A DNA stretch of 47,500 nt, from contig JAQGDQ010001140.1 of the NCBI GenBank assembly GCA_030141605.1, forward strand, positions 1-47,500. Direction: 5' to 3'. The translations under genes were made by a program, and so were the position numbers. The notes under the pieces were generated by a model. That model saw nothing but the letters and a program-made list of their open reading frames with translations. It did no database searches and was not told the DNA's origin. This DNA is from Tubiluchus corallicola. Taxonomy: Eukaryota; Priapulida; Priapulimorpha; Priapulimorphida; Tubiluchidae. Positions 24,869 to 47,500 of this stretch are shown piece after piece (the first letter of the stretch is position 1; every line of letters begins with the position of its first letter).

Positions 24869-25186
24869 AGTCAGACAAATTTTCATCTTTATTATATAGA
24901 TTTCACACTTGCTTATGCTACTGGTCTTTAGAAAATAAGATATTCACAGGAAAAAGAAAAACTAGGCAAAAACGACACCCATTTTTGCAAAATTACTTCT
25001 TAGTCTAAGTTTTGATTTAAGGTATCAAATAGAAAAAGTTGTCACACATAAACTTTATCATTCAACTTTTTTTCAGAAGTGAGACAAAGGAAGGCAGTAG
25101 AAGTAAATCACGCTTACGTGAAAGATGAAGAGGCAAATTTTGACGCACAGCGCATGCGCGCACTAGACGACATTACGCGGTTCTAA
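7326..25186 (+). CDS. Amt: AMT-type ammonium transporter, 11 exons, complete
   Basis: Joined exons: 7326-7536, 8553-8642, 13356-13592, 16277-16500, 17277-17387, 19597-19713, 20530-20671, 21472-21566, 22731-22857, 23801-23971, 25077-25186. The total is 1635 nt, in frame throughout, giving 544 residues. Every intron is GT-AG. The product is an integral membrane ammonium transporter of the Amt/Mep branch, not the Rh branch. Motifs include FAFLECGAVRSKN (76-88), AERCEF (163-168), the THWAW loop (187-191) and DFAGSAVVH (210-218). D210 and H218 match the conserved Asp and first pore His of AmtB-like proteins. GHSVPLTALGGF lies around 250-261, and VHAGGGFWG starts at 378, with H379 as the second twin-His residue. 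The conserved cytosolic tail GLDIVKHGEPAYP starts at 452. Length is normal for animal AMTs. The first ~60 residues are hydrophilic and not recognised. Exons 1, 10 and 11 are the least certain parts. Confidence 0.95.
8553..8642 (+). CDS. Amt: AMT exon 2 (residues 71-101)
   Basis: Acceptor ttatag and donor gtaagt, both phase 1. It encodes MQAGFAFLECGAVRSKN and ILIKNLLDA, the strongly conserved end of the first helix and start of the second in AMT proteins. The exon is 90 nt. Confidence 0.93.
8643..11026. other. AMT intron 2, first part
   Basis: Intronic AT-rich sequence with a short ATC/GTT-rich patch near 9060-9150. No exon or clear element is recognised. Confidence 0.45.
11027..12650 (-). 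mobile_element. Degenerate CR1/jockey-like LINE (reverse transcriptase relic)
   Basis: Minus-strand frames, in order, give RT signatures: NNYRPIALSTIFSKVLE, FGFKPEHGTEMCIYVLKEVI, DTSKAFDRVNY (the catalytic-Asp block) and ENGVRQDGILS. They continue with LNHLMYADDVCLLA (YADD box) and the downstream region CSARQMCIDRNIPYF. The frames overlap at 11859-12143, showing frameshifts, and there are stops, so it is inactive. The 3' UTR ends near 11027 with CTTACTTACTTA repeats. A foldback MITE (11220-11322) interrupts it. It lies antisense in AMT intron 2. Confidence 0.88.
11220..11322. mobile_element. MITE with long terminal inverted repeats inside the LINE
   Basis: The left arm CCTAGGCCGGTTTCACAAAG continues into CCGTCAC. 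The right arm is its near-perfect reverse complement, ending GGCTTTGTGAAACC and then TGTCCCAGG. The total is about 103 bp with a ~45-bp core. It separates LINE coding sequence from LINE 3' UTR, so it inserted later. Confidence 0.7.
12655..13090 (+). mobile_element. RTE-like LINE ORF 3' end
   Basis: Plus-strand translation (with one stop) gives ILGIKWPKKISNKDLYEKIK, KRRRLR, a stop, then IGHMLRLPDDVPVKTAL and KPAGGQMLTYLDFAQKDL, ending SRIMSLDV and TGA near 13069. This R-R-L-R-W-x-G-H-x-L-R-x-P region is typical of the C-terminal part of RTE-type ORFs. It is followed by a GATGATGG-type tail. It abuts the minus-strand LINE head to head. Confidence 0.65.
13356..13592 (+). CDS. Amt: AMT exon 3 (residues 101-180)
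   Basis: Acceptor ttttcag and donor gtaagt. It encodes YWGIGYSFAFGEGNSFIG, then FHYVFAATAATIVSGSVAER, the phenylalanine-rich outer pore region and the AER motif. The exon is 237 nt and keeps phase 1 on both sides. Confidence 0.95.
13876..13932. repeat. Short (CA)n/(CGCA)n microsatellite
   Basis: An ACACACACGCACGCACGCAC-type run in AMT intron 3, with CATACATGCATGC at its end. A similar short run lies at 14350-14396. Confidence 0.8.
14868..16050. repeat. Pentanucleotide satellite (TATAG/TATGG/TACAG/CATAG/CATGG), ~1.2 kb
   Basis: Nearly pure 5-bp repeat in AMT intron 3, arranged in blocks of one variant each. The blocks are: G-rich start to about 15020; TATGG to 15120; TATAG to 15240; CATAG to 15262; TATAG to 15360; TACAG mainly 15401-15505; CATAG 15516-15590; TATGG/CATGG 15601-15675; a GATA-rich spacer to 15746; TATGG again; CATAG 15845-15900; TATGG 15935-16015; TATAG. 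Long minus-strand frames rich in Tyr, His, Thr and Ile follow from the 15-nt codon period and are not genes. Confidence 0.97.
16277..16500 (+). CDS. Amt: AMT exon 4 (residues 180-254), first pore His
   Basis: Acceptor caatag. The donor gtataa is weak at +4/+5, but the junction GHSVP|LTALGG is the expected family sequence. It encodes YPVVTHWAWSSGGWL and the signature DFAGSAVVHLLGG with D210 and H218. It lies just downstream of the pentanucleotide satellite in intron 3. Confidence 0.94.
17277..17387 (+). CDS. Amt: AMT exon 5 (residues 255-291)
   Basis: Acceptor tttttag and donor gtaaga, phase 0 at both ends. It encodes the helix LTALGGFILLLGFLAFNGGS, a family-typical segment. Confidence 0.94.
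17960..18470 (+). repeat. Degenerate ~75-bp tandem repeat, direct block
   Basis: The anchor (C)AATGATTG(T/C)G recurs near 18021, 18095, 18171 and (as AATAATTG) 18247, spacing 74-76 bp. Accompanying phrases are ACCAGT(G)GTAAT and GTTTGGGATTG. It decays further downstream. It lies in AMT intron 5. Confidence 0.7.
18855..19120 (-). repeat. Inverted block of the ~75-bp repeat
   Basis: Read on the minus strand this stretch contains TTAGTTTGGGAATTGTC, ACTGGTAATAACAA and GTTGCCATTAGCAACAAC, the same phrases as the direct block at 17960-18470 but in opposite orientation. The minus-strand open frame here is a repeat translation, not a gene. Confidence 0.65.
19146..19533 (+). repeat. Dispersed repeat, copy A (~390 bp)
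   Basis: It shares an ordered set of blocks with copies at 35160 and 42960. The start is AACAGACATTGAAGTTTTTT, then TTCGAACGCGTGTATTG-CGGTAAAGATCG, TTTGGTTACCGATG, CATAACGTCATTTGTCTCG and AAAAAATGGCGGCTCTTC. The end is GGTTCAGTTTGGACTTTAA. There are no clear terminal inverted repeats, tRNA boxes or coding frame. Confidence 0.85.
19597..19713 (+). CDS. Amt: AMT exon 6 (residues 292-330)
   Basis: Acceptor ctgcag and donor gtaggc, phase 0 both sides. It encodes a helix beginning VNTMIGCSFAAFTGLFFNR and the conserved ITMNAALTGM. Confidence 0.93.
20188..20268. repeat. AT-rich hairpin
   Basis: The arms are TTGAATATTAATAATTCATT and its near reverse complement AATGAATTATGAATATTCAA, separated by about 30 bp, in AMT intron 6. 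It may be part of a small foldback element. Confidence 0.45.
20530..20671 (+). CDS. Amt: AMT exon 7 (residues 331-378)
   Basis: Acceptor ttattag and donor gtaaat. It encodes VSMCAGCNVYYPWAAAVVG and then the helix and loop ending DDALDAIA, which lead into the second pore His in the next exon. Confidence 0.93.
20927..21045 (+). repeat. Polypyrimidine tract
   Basis: An almost pure C/T run (CCTCTTCCTCTTTTTCTCCC type) on the plus strand in AMT intron 7. The open frames over it are low complexity. Confidence 0.75.
21150..21335. repeat. (CA)n with (CGCA)n core and CT flanks
   Basis: CT-rich flank, then CA repeats to about 21243, then CGCACGCACG blocks (21244-21290), then CA again and a CT-rich end. 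It lies in AMT intron 7. Confidence 0.95.
21472..21566 (+). CDS. Amt: AMT exon 8 (residues 378-409), second pore His
   Basis: Acceptor tttgcag and donor gtaagg. It encodes VHAGGGFWGVLAVPIF. H379 aligns with the second His of the AmtB twin-His pair, so both conducting histidines are present. Confidence 0.94.
22731..22857 (+). CDS. Amt: AMT exon 9 (residues 410-452), last helix
   Basis: Acceptor attgtag and donor gtgagg, which gives a phase 1 end. It encodes the final helix, AWNLVGAVAIAAWSSAVC onward, followed by the basic LLRVNRDVEMR, consistent with the inner face of the membrane. Confidence 0.92.
22970..23490 (-). mobile_element. LINE 3' end fragment in AMT intron 9
   Basis: The minus strand encodes SVENVQRYYTRRLFARCSF, then MRCCILHGDS, KAPSSNVTRGHSFFNYSL and, after a frameshift, KIWNRLLKFP. 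The order V-Q-R-x-x-T-R-R-L ... T-R-G-H ... W-N-x-L is the C-terminal tail of CR1/jockey-like LINE ORF2. The 3' UTR ends in an ACTAAACTAAACTAA-type tail near 22974-22990. Confidence 0.7.
23690..23720. repeat. Short (ATT)n run
   Basis: ATTAATTATTATTATTATTG in AMT intron 9, preceded by AAAGATTATTAATT like the longer (ATT)n tracts. Confidence 0.7.
23801..23971 (+). CDS. Amt: AMT exon 10 (residues 452-509), cytosolic tail
   Basis: Acceptor gcttcag. It encodes GLDIVKHGEPAYPIDPLENE, the conserved regulatory tail, then a Ser-rich stretch. The donor gtacgc after AAT A is only moderate. I chose it because joining it to exon 11 gives an uninterrupted frame. If unspliced, the frame runs on to a TAG at about 24019-24021, giving a different, shorter tail. 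Confidence 0.75.
24070..24560 (-). mobile_element. LINE 3' end fragment in AMT intron 10
   Basis: A continuous minus-strand frame of nearly 90 codons reads NTGGLCFLRNSLKLVIRRYA, then DFFPTGLLRFGNSLPEIVNA, then NLFKRRLNHLHQNEFSVFNR and stops near 24281. The N-S-L-P-x-x-V-N-A ... F-K-R-R-L-N pattern is the extreme C-terminus of LINE reverse-transcriptase ORFs. An AT-rich 3' UTR follows. Part of this frame is still open, so it may be younger than the other fragments. Confidence 0.68.
24690..24910 (+). mobile_element. Retroelement 3'-end-like sequence with (GACA)n
   Basis: CTAAAACCTTCCCAGTGTTA, a GACAGACAGACAGACAGACA run (about 24838-24867), then TTTTCATCTTTATTATATAG. This arrangement resembles 3' ends of RTE-type elements in invertebrates. 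No protein part is visible. Class is uncertain. Confidence 0.35.
25077..25186 (+). CDS. Amt: AMT exon 11 (residues 509-544) and stop
   Basis: Strong acceptor tttttttcag. The frame encodes VRQRKAVEVNHAYVKDEEA onward and ends at a TAA at 25184-25186. It is highly charged and hydrophilic, as expected for a cytosolic C-terminus. The exon is inferred from acceptor strength, phase match and position after the last conserved exon. Confidence 0.7.
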
Positions 25187-25554
25187 TTATTAAAACAAGA
25201 ACGAAAAATTCAAGTTCATTTAATAGACTAGACGAATTTTCAAAATAGGTGGAACCCTAGAATGGTTTTTAGATCAATTTTACAAGAAAGGCAAAATATA
25301 TATCAGTGTGAGATTAAAACTAAAACTTAATAATTATGCATTCTGATACTACATTTTAGAACCCTCGAGCTCATTGGTACCGGTTACTGATAACAGCAGT
25401 GTAATGTGTAATATAAAGTCTAATATATTCAATGCACGTTTACAACATGTATTACTGTAATTACAGGTTCACTTGTTTTTATCTTAACCGTAGTTTAATT
25501 TTACTGTAAAACTATTGCTAACAACAGTTTTCTATAGTGATTGTAACATCATGC

Positions 25555-25560
25555 AATAAA
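25555..25560 (+). terminator. AATAAA downstream of AMT
   Basis: AATAAA about 370 nt after the AMT stop. It sits directly before the (ATT)n tract, so it could instead be the end of a LINE whose tail is (ATT)n. ATTAAA variants lie closer to the stop, at about 25188 and 25313. Confidence 0.4.
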
Positions 25561-25564
25561 GGAA

Positions 25565-25722
<158 letters not shown>

Positions 25723-27232
25723 AGAGCCTGGCCTGTTTTTTCAAGCCGTGACGTCGTGCTGCACATTTTCTGGCACATATCTGCACATCTCGTCGGTTTT
25801 TTGTTTTCTAGAAGTTATTTTAATGCGTAACTCACCATTCACTAATAAAAAGTCTTATCATTATAGATTTTCCTGCAGTTTATTGCCTTTGGTTTAAGTT
25901 CGTTGACTTTCTTCAATCAAGCGGAAAAGGGAAATGTTGACCAGTGTTGCGGATTTTTATAGACCATCTCAGTTTGACTCATGGCATAAAATATACACAT
26001 TTTATTACCTATAACAATAATAAAATACTTCTGTAAAATAAATATAAACTTAACTAACGGCGGGCGAGCGCAGCTAGTAATGAGGTCACAATTCGGAGAA
26101 ACTTTCTAATGGAAAAAACCTGCCACAAGTACTTCGCAATTTCCCTTAGAGGCCTCTTTCAGATAAAAATCGTACACCCTAATATCTCTTATCTTAATTT
26201 CGAGACTGGAATGCGTAAAAGCTATTAAGCACTACGCATGCGCTATGTACTTATGTCGCTTCACTGTCACAGGACAAATGCGGCAAGGCTTGCCACGCCA
26301 AGTAACGCATAAAAATATTTTGAACTGTTGGTAGCGCCTTACCACCTAGGGCCTGCAGGGACGGGGGTGGAGTGACCTGGTAATTGTCTCCACCTACCAG
26401 TGCCTAACCACAAGCAAACAAGTGGAAACAAACATTAACCCTAACCCAACCTAACTTGTGTAACCTACCCGCCACAGAACATGTTGAACCTAATAAAGAA
26501 ACTACTAGTATTTGGATTGTTTGCAAGCCCTAAACTAACTAATTAGATGAACAGGATTTTTCTAGAAAACTAAAAAACACAACAGTGAAATAAGCAGAAA
26601 ACTGCACATATCTCCCCATGCAACAAGTACAGAGAAAACTCCAGGCTTAGCTGGAAAAAACACATGGACAGAAGCAAACCACGTCTGCCCGACCTAATTA
26701 CCACCCACTGTAGCTTCAAAGTACAGCAGGCCGTAGACCTTCCCTATATATATATATATATATATAACCTTTCCAAATTAGTGTACATGTCACAGTCAGA
26801 AGCAAAAGGAAACCTGATTACTTAAAAGCAAAGGGTTTGTAAATTTTAACCAATGAGTGCCGAAATATTTACCGAAATCACTTTTACGTAGTTTAGAAAA
26901 TTCAGATTTGGTTTGAAGGTGAAAACTGCTGTTATTTTTAGGGGTAACATGTAACTTTTACACTAGTTTATATCCACTGCCATACTTTGGAATAAAAGGC
27001 AGAGGTTGCACACCGGCGAGGCGCATGCTCTACTATATCATTTCAAATATTAAACAACAAAATTTTCATAAGGAACTCCATAATAATCAATGGTAATAAC
27101 CACAAATCATAAATTAACGTTAACGCATATCAATAGAAAGAATAATTTTATTTTACATACATTTCTTACACGTAACAATGCAGTCTAGAATTGATTGCAG
27201 CTGTGCTGTGTCTAAAAATTAAAATCATTACT
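25723..27232. other. Intergenic region between AMT and MMP, mostly unassigned
   Basis: It contains a (TA)n run at 26747-26766 and a GGCGGGCGAGCGCAGCTAGT-like motif near 26058 that often marks degenerate retroelements. No gene is recognised. Confidence 0.4.
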
Positions 27233-27240
27233 TTCTAAGC

Positions 27241-27463
27241 CAGTGGTTCCCAAAGTAGGGGTAAATTACCCCCTGGGGGTAATATGTTTTTTTTTTTGGG
27301 GGGGGGGGGTAACGGGCCCCCCTCTGAAAAATTTTAAAACTTCGCTCGGAATGCATTTTAAATAGAGGGACGTACGTAAAGGAGAAGTAGTAGTAGGTGG
27401 GGTAATGGACACGACCGGGTTTCCCGATTTGGGTAACGGTCTGAGAAAGTTTGGGAACCACTG
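27241..27463. mobile_element. hAT-type MITE, 223 bp, with perfect 8-bp target duplication
   Basis: It begins CAGTGGTTCCCAAA and ends with the exact reverse complement TTTGGGAACCACTG. The direct repeat TTCTAAGC flanks it at 27233-27240 and 27464-27471. A subterminal palindrome TACCCCCTGGGGGTA follows the left end. 8-bp target duplications and CAGTGGTT ends are the hAT norm. There is no transposase, so it is non-autonomous. Confidence 0.9.
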
Positions 27464-27471
27464 TTCTAAGC

Positions 27472-28265
27472 ATTCGATGCAGTCGAATAAACAACTACTT
27501 ATTGGTTAACAATTATCTAGACGGCTAGACGCCATGCCTGGCTTCCGTAGAAACTGTAACCGTAAATTACGAACCAGCTGAGAAAATGATGATCACGGCA
27601 ACGATGATGGGAGTAACGATGACTGGCGCAGAAAATGTGCTCACTGCTCATGCAGAAATAAAATCATCACGGTCATTTAATATTTCGTGAATTTGCTGCA
27701 ATCGTGAACTTGGTCTAAAATGGCACAAGAACACCCCAATGTCGACGCTTGAGGCTTAATTGTCACGGTTAATTCTTTAAATGGGTCAGCAACTTATCCT
27801 TCGCTTAGACACTTGTGTTGAAATCGAAAGTAGGCCGTGTTAATGAGCAGCAAACTGGCTAGAATTTTTACTTCTCCAAAAGAGGGTCAGCTACTAATGA
27901 TTCAAACTAATTACGTAAATTTATCTATTGTCTGACTCTGTCACAGAACTTGCCTAATTAGAATTCAGTGATTGAAAAATCGCTGACGTTGCTACACTGT
28001 CGACGGTTGTGCAATGGACGTAGGAGCCTCCCCAAGGTGGTTTCCGTGTGTCAAGGTCTAGGCAAAGATTCTGCTGAAGGAGCATGTTTGCAGTTTCACT
28101 GCGGATGACCAATCAACTGTGGGCTGAGCACGACTTTCACTTTCGGTTTTGGAGGAGCAAGTTCATCGCAAGAAAAGGATCTGCGGAGGCGTCCGGGGTG
28201 GTAAAAACGCGAGTGCGTCTGACTCTTCGGCGCAGGTGCTGCTGCTGTCGCCTTAGTGAACAGCC
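27472..28265 (+). promoter_or_regulatory. MMP upstream region and probable 5' UTR
   Basis: Roughly 28000-28265 is less AT-rich than its surroundings and runs into the strong-context MMP ATG, consistent with a 5' UTR. No TATA box is evident. The upstream ORF 28084-28275 lies here. Confidence 0.35.

Positions 28266-28275
<10 letters not shown>
28084..28275 (+). other. Upstream ORF overlapping the MMP start codon
   Basis: ATG 28084 opens a 63-codon frame ending at TGA 28273-28275, in another frame and overlapping the MMP ATG at 28266. If the transcript starts upstream of 28084 this could reduce MMP translation. The product (MFAVSLRMTNQLW onward) has no recognised domain. Confidence 0.35.
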
Positions 28276-45217
<16,942 letters not shown>

Positions 45218-45278
45218 CTGGCAAAACTAATTTTTCGACCTATCCATTTGTGGACTGTTAAAGCTCCTAGAAAGGTCA

Positions 45279-45284
45279 AATAAA
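45279..45284 (+). terminator. Poly(A) signal AATAAA of the MMP gene
   Basis: A canonical AATAAA about 60 nt after the MMP stop codon, on the same strand. It supports a short 3' UTR and a transcript that ends without a hemopexin domain. Confidence 0.6.
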
Positions 45285-45944
45285 ACGATTAACACATACA
45301 GGCAAGGCTCTATTATGACCTTTGAGGGCGCCTAGGCAGACGGAGTCACCCTCTTATTTGCTTGCACTTATTTTTTACTTGTGATATATTTTAGCAGCAT
45401 TTGCATAGCTGGAATCAATATTTCAAACAAATGGCTTCAAAGAGGGGCCCTTGTCTCAAATAAAAGGCCTCAAATAGGGATCCTTTATCTGAAATCTAGA
45501 GCCAGATAAGGATTTTCTGACTTCCTGGCCTCCTTTTTTAAAGTCAGCAATGCAAAGTATGCCCCCACCCCTCAAATCTTGAGGACCCTCGGCTGCAGGT
45601 ATACTAGCTTATGGGTAATCCAGCCTTGCATACAGGTTTTCATAAACTTGTTACAGAGGTACTAAACACAAAAATTTCTGAGTTAAAAATAGATGCTGTG
45701 TAAAGCGAGCTGCTCGCCACAACTGCATGTCTTTCTTTTTAAGCTGTCATAATAAACGAGTTTGTGTATTTAAAAATTGCAAAAAAATCGTATTACAAAT
45801 CGATTAGCATTTCTCGCTGGGATGGAATTAATTTTTAAAATTTACAATAATATAATAATTTTATTTAGGATATAGTCCAAGGATAACATCTTAAGTAACT
45901 AAATACAAATTTCCAAGATGGCCGGATTATTATTTTCATCATAG

Positions 45945-46177
45945 AGAGAAACACAGGAGCACATCAGATAACATTTTAAGAGAGAAACACAGGAGCACAT
46001 CAGATAACAACATAAGAGAGAAACACAGGAGCACATCAGATAACAACATAAGAGAGAAACACAGGAGCACATCAGATAACAACATAAGAGAGAAACACAG
46101 GAGCACATCAGATAACAACATAAGAGAGAAACACAGGAGCACATCAGATAACAATATAAGAGAGAAACACAGGAGCA
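45945..46177. repeat. 36-bp minisatellite, about 6.5 copies
   Basis: Unit AGAGAAACACAGGAGCACAT plus CAGATAACAACATAAG. Copies start at 45945, 45981, 46017, 46053, 46089, 46125 and 46161 (the last one cut short), almost identical. Because 36 is a multiple of 3, the minus strand is open (repeating MCSCVSLLCCYL). I see no other sign of coding. Confidence 0.95.
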
Positions 46178-46194
46178 TAAAATCTCTAGCTACA

Positions 46195-46408
46195 CACACT
46201 CTCAGAACAGGCTGGGACAACAGTAACTTACAAACACAGAGTGGGACATAACAGTAACTCGCTGAATAAAGTGTGGCATAACAGTAACTTACAAAACAGA
46301 GTGGGACACAACATAAATTCACAGAACAGAGTGTGACATAACAGTAACTTACAGAACAGAGTGGGACATAACAGTAACCAACAGAACAGAGTGCGACACA
46401 ACTGTGAT
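46195..46408. repeat. 30-bp minisatellite, about 7 copies
   Basis: Unit AGAACAGAGTGGGACATAAC plus AGTAACTTAC, more diverged than the 36-bp array that ends about 20 bp before it. The two arrays share no unit sequence. Confidence 0.88.
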
Positions 46409-47249
46409 TGGGATAGTGATCATTTTTTTATATTTTTGCTATTTTTCCTTGTGTTTTTATCTGCCGCGCTTCTGTGGTTTCTACATGCTTGCATAATTCT
46501 TTTAGTTTGATATCCTTTTTGTATTAATAATATAGCAAAAAACTCCCCACCGTCGAAAAATAGTTCATAGTCCTAGTATTTTCTTGTGATTTTCTTCTCT
46601 TTGTGGCTTCTCTTCTCTTCAACTATAGTGGCATGTCGAAACGTTGTGGTCTTCCTGTTTTCTCGTTTTCTTAATTGTGGGTTCGTTGCATCAACTTGTG
46701 TGAACTTCCGGGAACGTTAGGATATACTAAAATGCTTTGTGACGCAAAAACCGAAACTGTACAAAATCCAGATTCCTTTTACGTTACTGCCTTTCCTTGA
46801 ATCGTTTATATAATTACAAGTTGTTTGCAATGTGTGTTTTTATATACATTCAAGTCTCATCTCAGTGCTTAAACGCATCCTTTTAACTTGTCAGTGAAAA
46901 AATCTACCAGCAATACAACCGATGATAAAATTTAACACTTTCTTTGTTTTGAAAAAGTTCGTGTGACCTAGTTTTCATTTATCGCATTCTAATTTAAAAA
47001 ATGAGGTAACTACTGAAAGATTTAATGAGCAGTCATAAAACTGAAACTAATGTGGGTGGACGGTAGATAAACCGCTCAACTTGCAGTCAATACTAATCCA
47101 ATCATAAAAAAATTATACAACATTTTTATTAAAATTCAATAGAGTTGCTGGTTTATTTGCGTTAATCAAAGGCAACAAAGTTCACGAATATCGCGTTTGC
47201 TCATATTGCAATGTGTGAAAGACTTAATATTAAGCAAAAGTTCAATTAA
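46409..47249. other. Intergenic, nothing recognised
   Basis: No open frame with coding character, repeat array or RNA gene is recognised. Confidence 0.4.
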
Positions 47250-47495
47250 TTATGTCCTAACCCGCTTTGAAACTACAAGTTTTTCTCCAAGTCCCAGCCG
47301 GTTTAATAGAACATCCAGTATCAAGGCAGTGTTTTGTTTGATTGGGCAGCCAAGCAAGCAGACACAGGGAGGGACATACTTAGATGGAAAAATATGTGTG
47401 CAGTTCAACGACCTCTTTTGTATTTGTTCGTATAATACACGAGCGGGTGCGACGGTCGTATCAGTTCTTGAGGTCAATAGCCTCGCGCTACGCAT
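47250..47495 (-). CDS. Possible first exon or small ORF at window edge, unknown
   Basis: An 81-codon minus-strand frame from ATG 47495: MRSARLLTSRTDTTVAPARV and on. The Arg/Ser/Thr-rich start without acidic residues (apart from one Asp) would suit a mitochondrial targeting peptide. A good donor-like AA|GTATGT lies inside it, so only the first ~39 codons might be exonic. No family is recognised; chance is quite possible. Confidence 0.2.
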   Translation of the reverse strand: MRSARLLTSRTDTTVAPARVLYEQIQKRSLNCTHIFPSKYVPPCVCLLGCPIKQNTALILDVLLNRLGLGEKLVVSKRVRT

Positions 47496-47500
47496 GCGCC

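Noticed and set aside
45899-46322. Cys-rich repeat protein on the minus strand (MCSCVSLLCCYL repeats)
   Set aside because: The frame stays open because the unit is 36 bp. The adjoining sequence has no coding character and there is no splice context, so it was kept only as a repeat.

Overview
This is an AT-rich animal (metazoan) nuclear window, not prokaryotic. It has long spliced genes with GT-AG introns, several microsatellite classes, remnants of non-LTR retrotransposons and hAT-type MITEs. A plant/microbe-type ammonium transporter (AMT) together with a matrix metalloproteinase and an EGF-trypsin protease points to an invertebrate. A tunicate or another marine invertebrate would fit, but the species cannot be fixed from this sequence.

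Layout. Positions 1-7.3 kb are intergenic: a 55-bp minisatellite, a CA microsatellite, a foldback element, a minus-strand LINE fragment, a tRNA-derived SINE and one short unexplained minus-strand ORF. Positions 7326-25186 (+) hold a complete 11-exon AMT gene that splices in frame to 544 residues. Its introns carry a reverse-transcriptase relic with a MITE inside it, an RTE-like LINE end, a ~1.2 kb pentanucleotide satellite, a degenerate ~75-bp tandem repeat with an inverted block, and two more LINE 3' ends. All recognisable RT-type fragments except one are antisense to the gene.

Positions 25.2-28.2 kb are intergenic, with an (ATT)n tract and a 223-bp hAT MITE with a perfect 8-bp target duplication. 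Positions 28266-45217 (+) hold a complete 8-exon matrix metalloproteinase: signal peptide, propeptide with a divergent cysteine switch, furin site and zinc catalytic domain. It has no hemopexin domain (321 residues). Its 6.4-kb last intron contains, on the opposite strand, an intronless gene for an EGF/trypsin-like serine protease (39482-40603, 373 residues) with its own TATA-like box. Positions 45.3-47.5 kb are intergenic, with two abutting minisatellites of 36 and 30 bp.

Functionally, AMT would move ammonium across a membrane. The MMP and the nested serine protease are both predicted to enter the secretory pathway and to act outside or on the cell surface. The nested antisense pair of extracellular proteases is the most interesting arrangement here. 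A ~400-bp dispersed repeat occurs three times (19.1, 35.2 and 43.0 kb), all in the same orientation, and does not match an element class I recognise.
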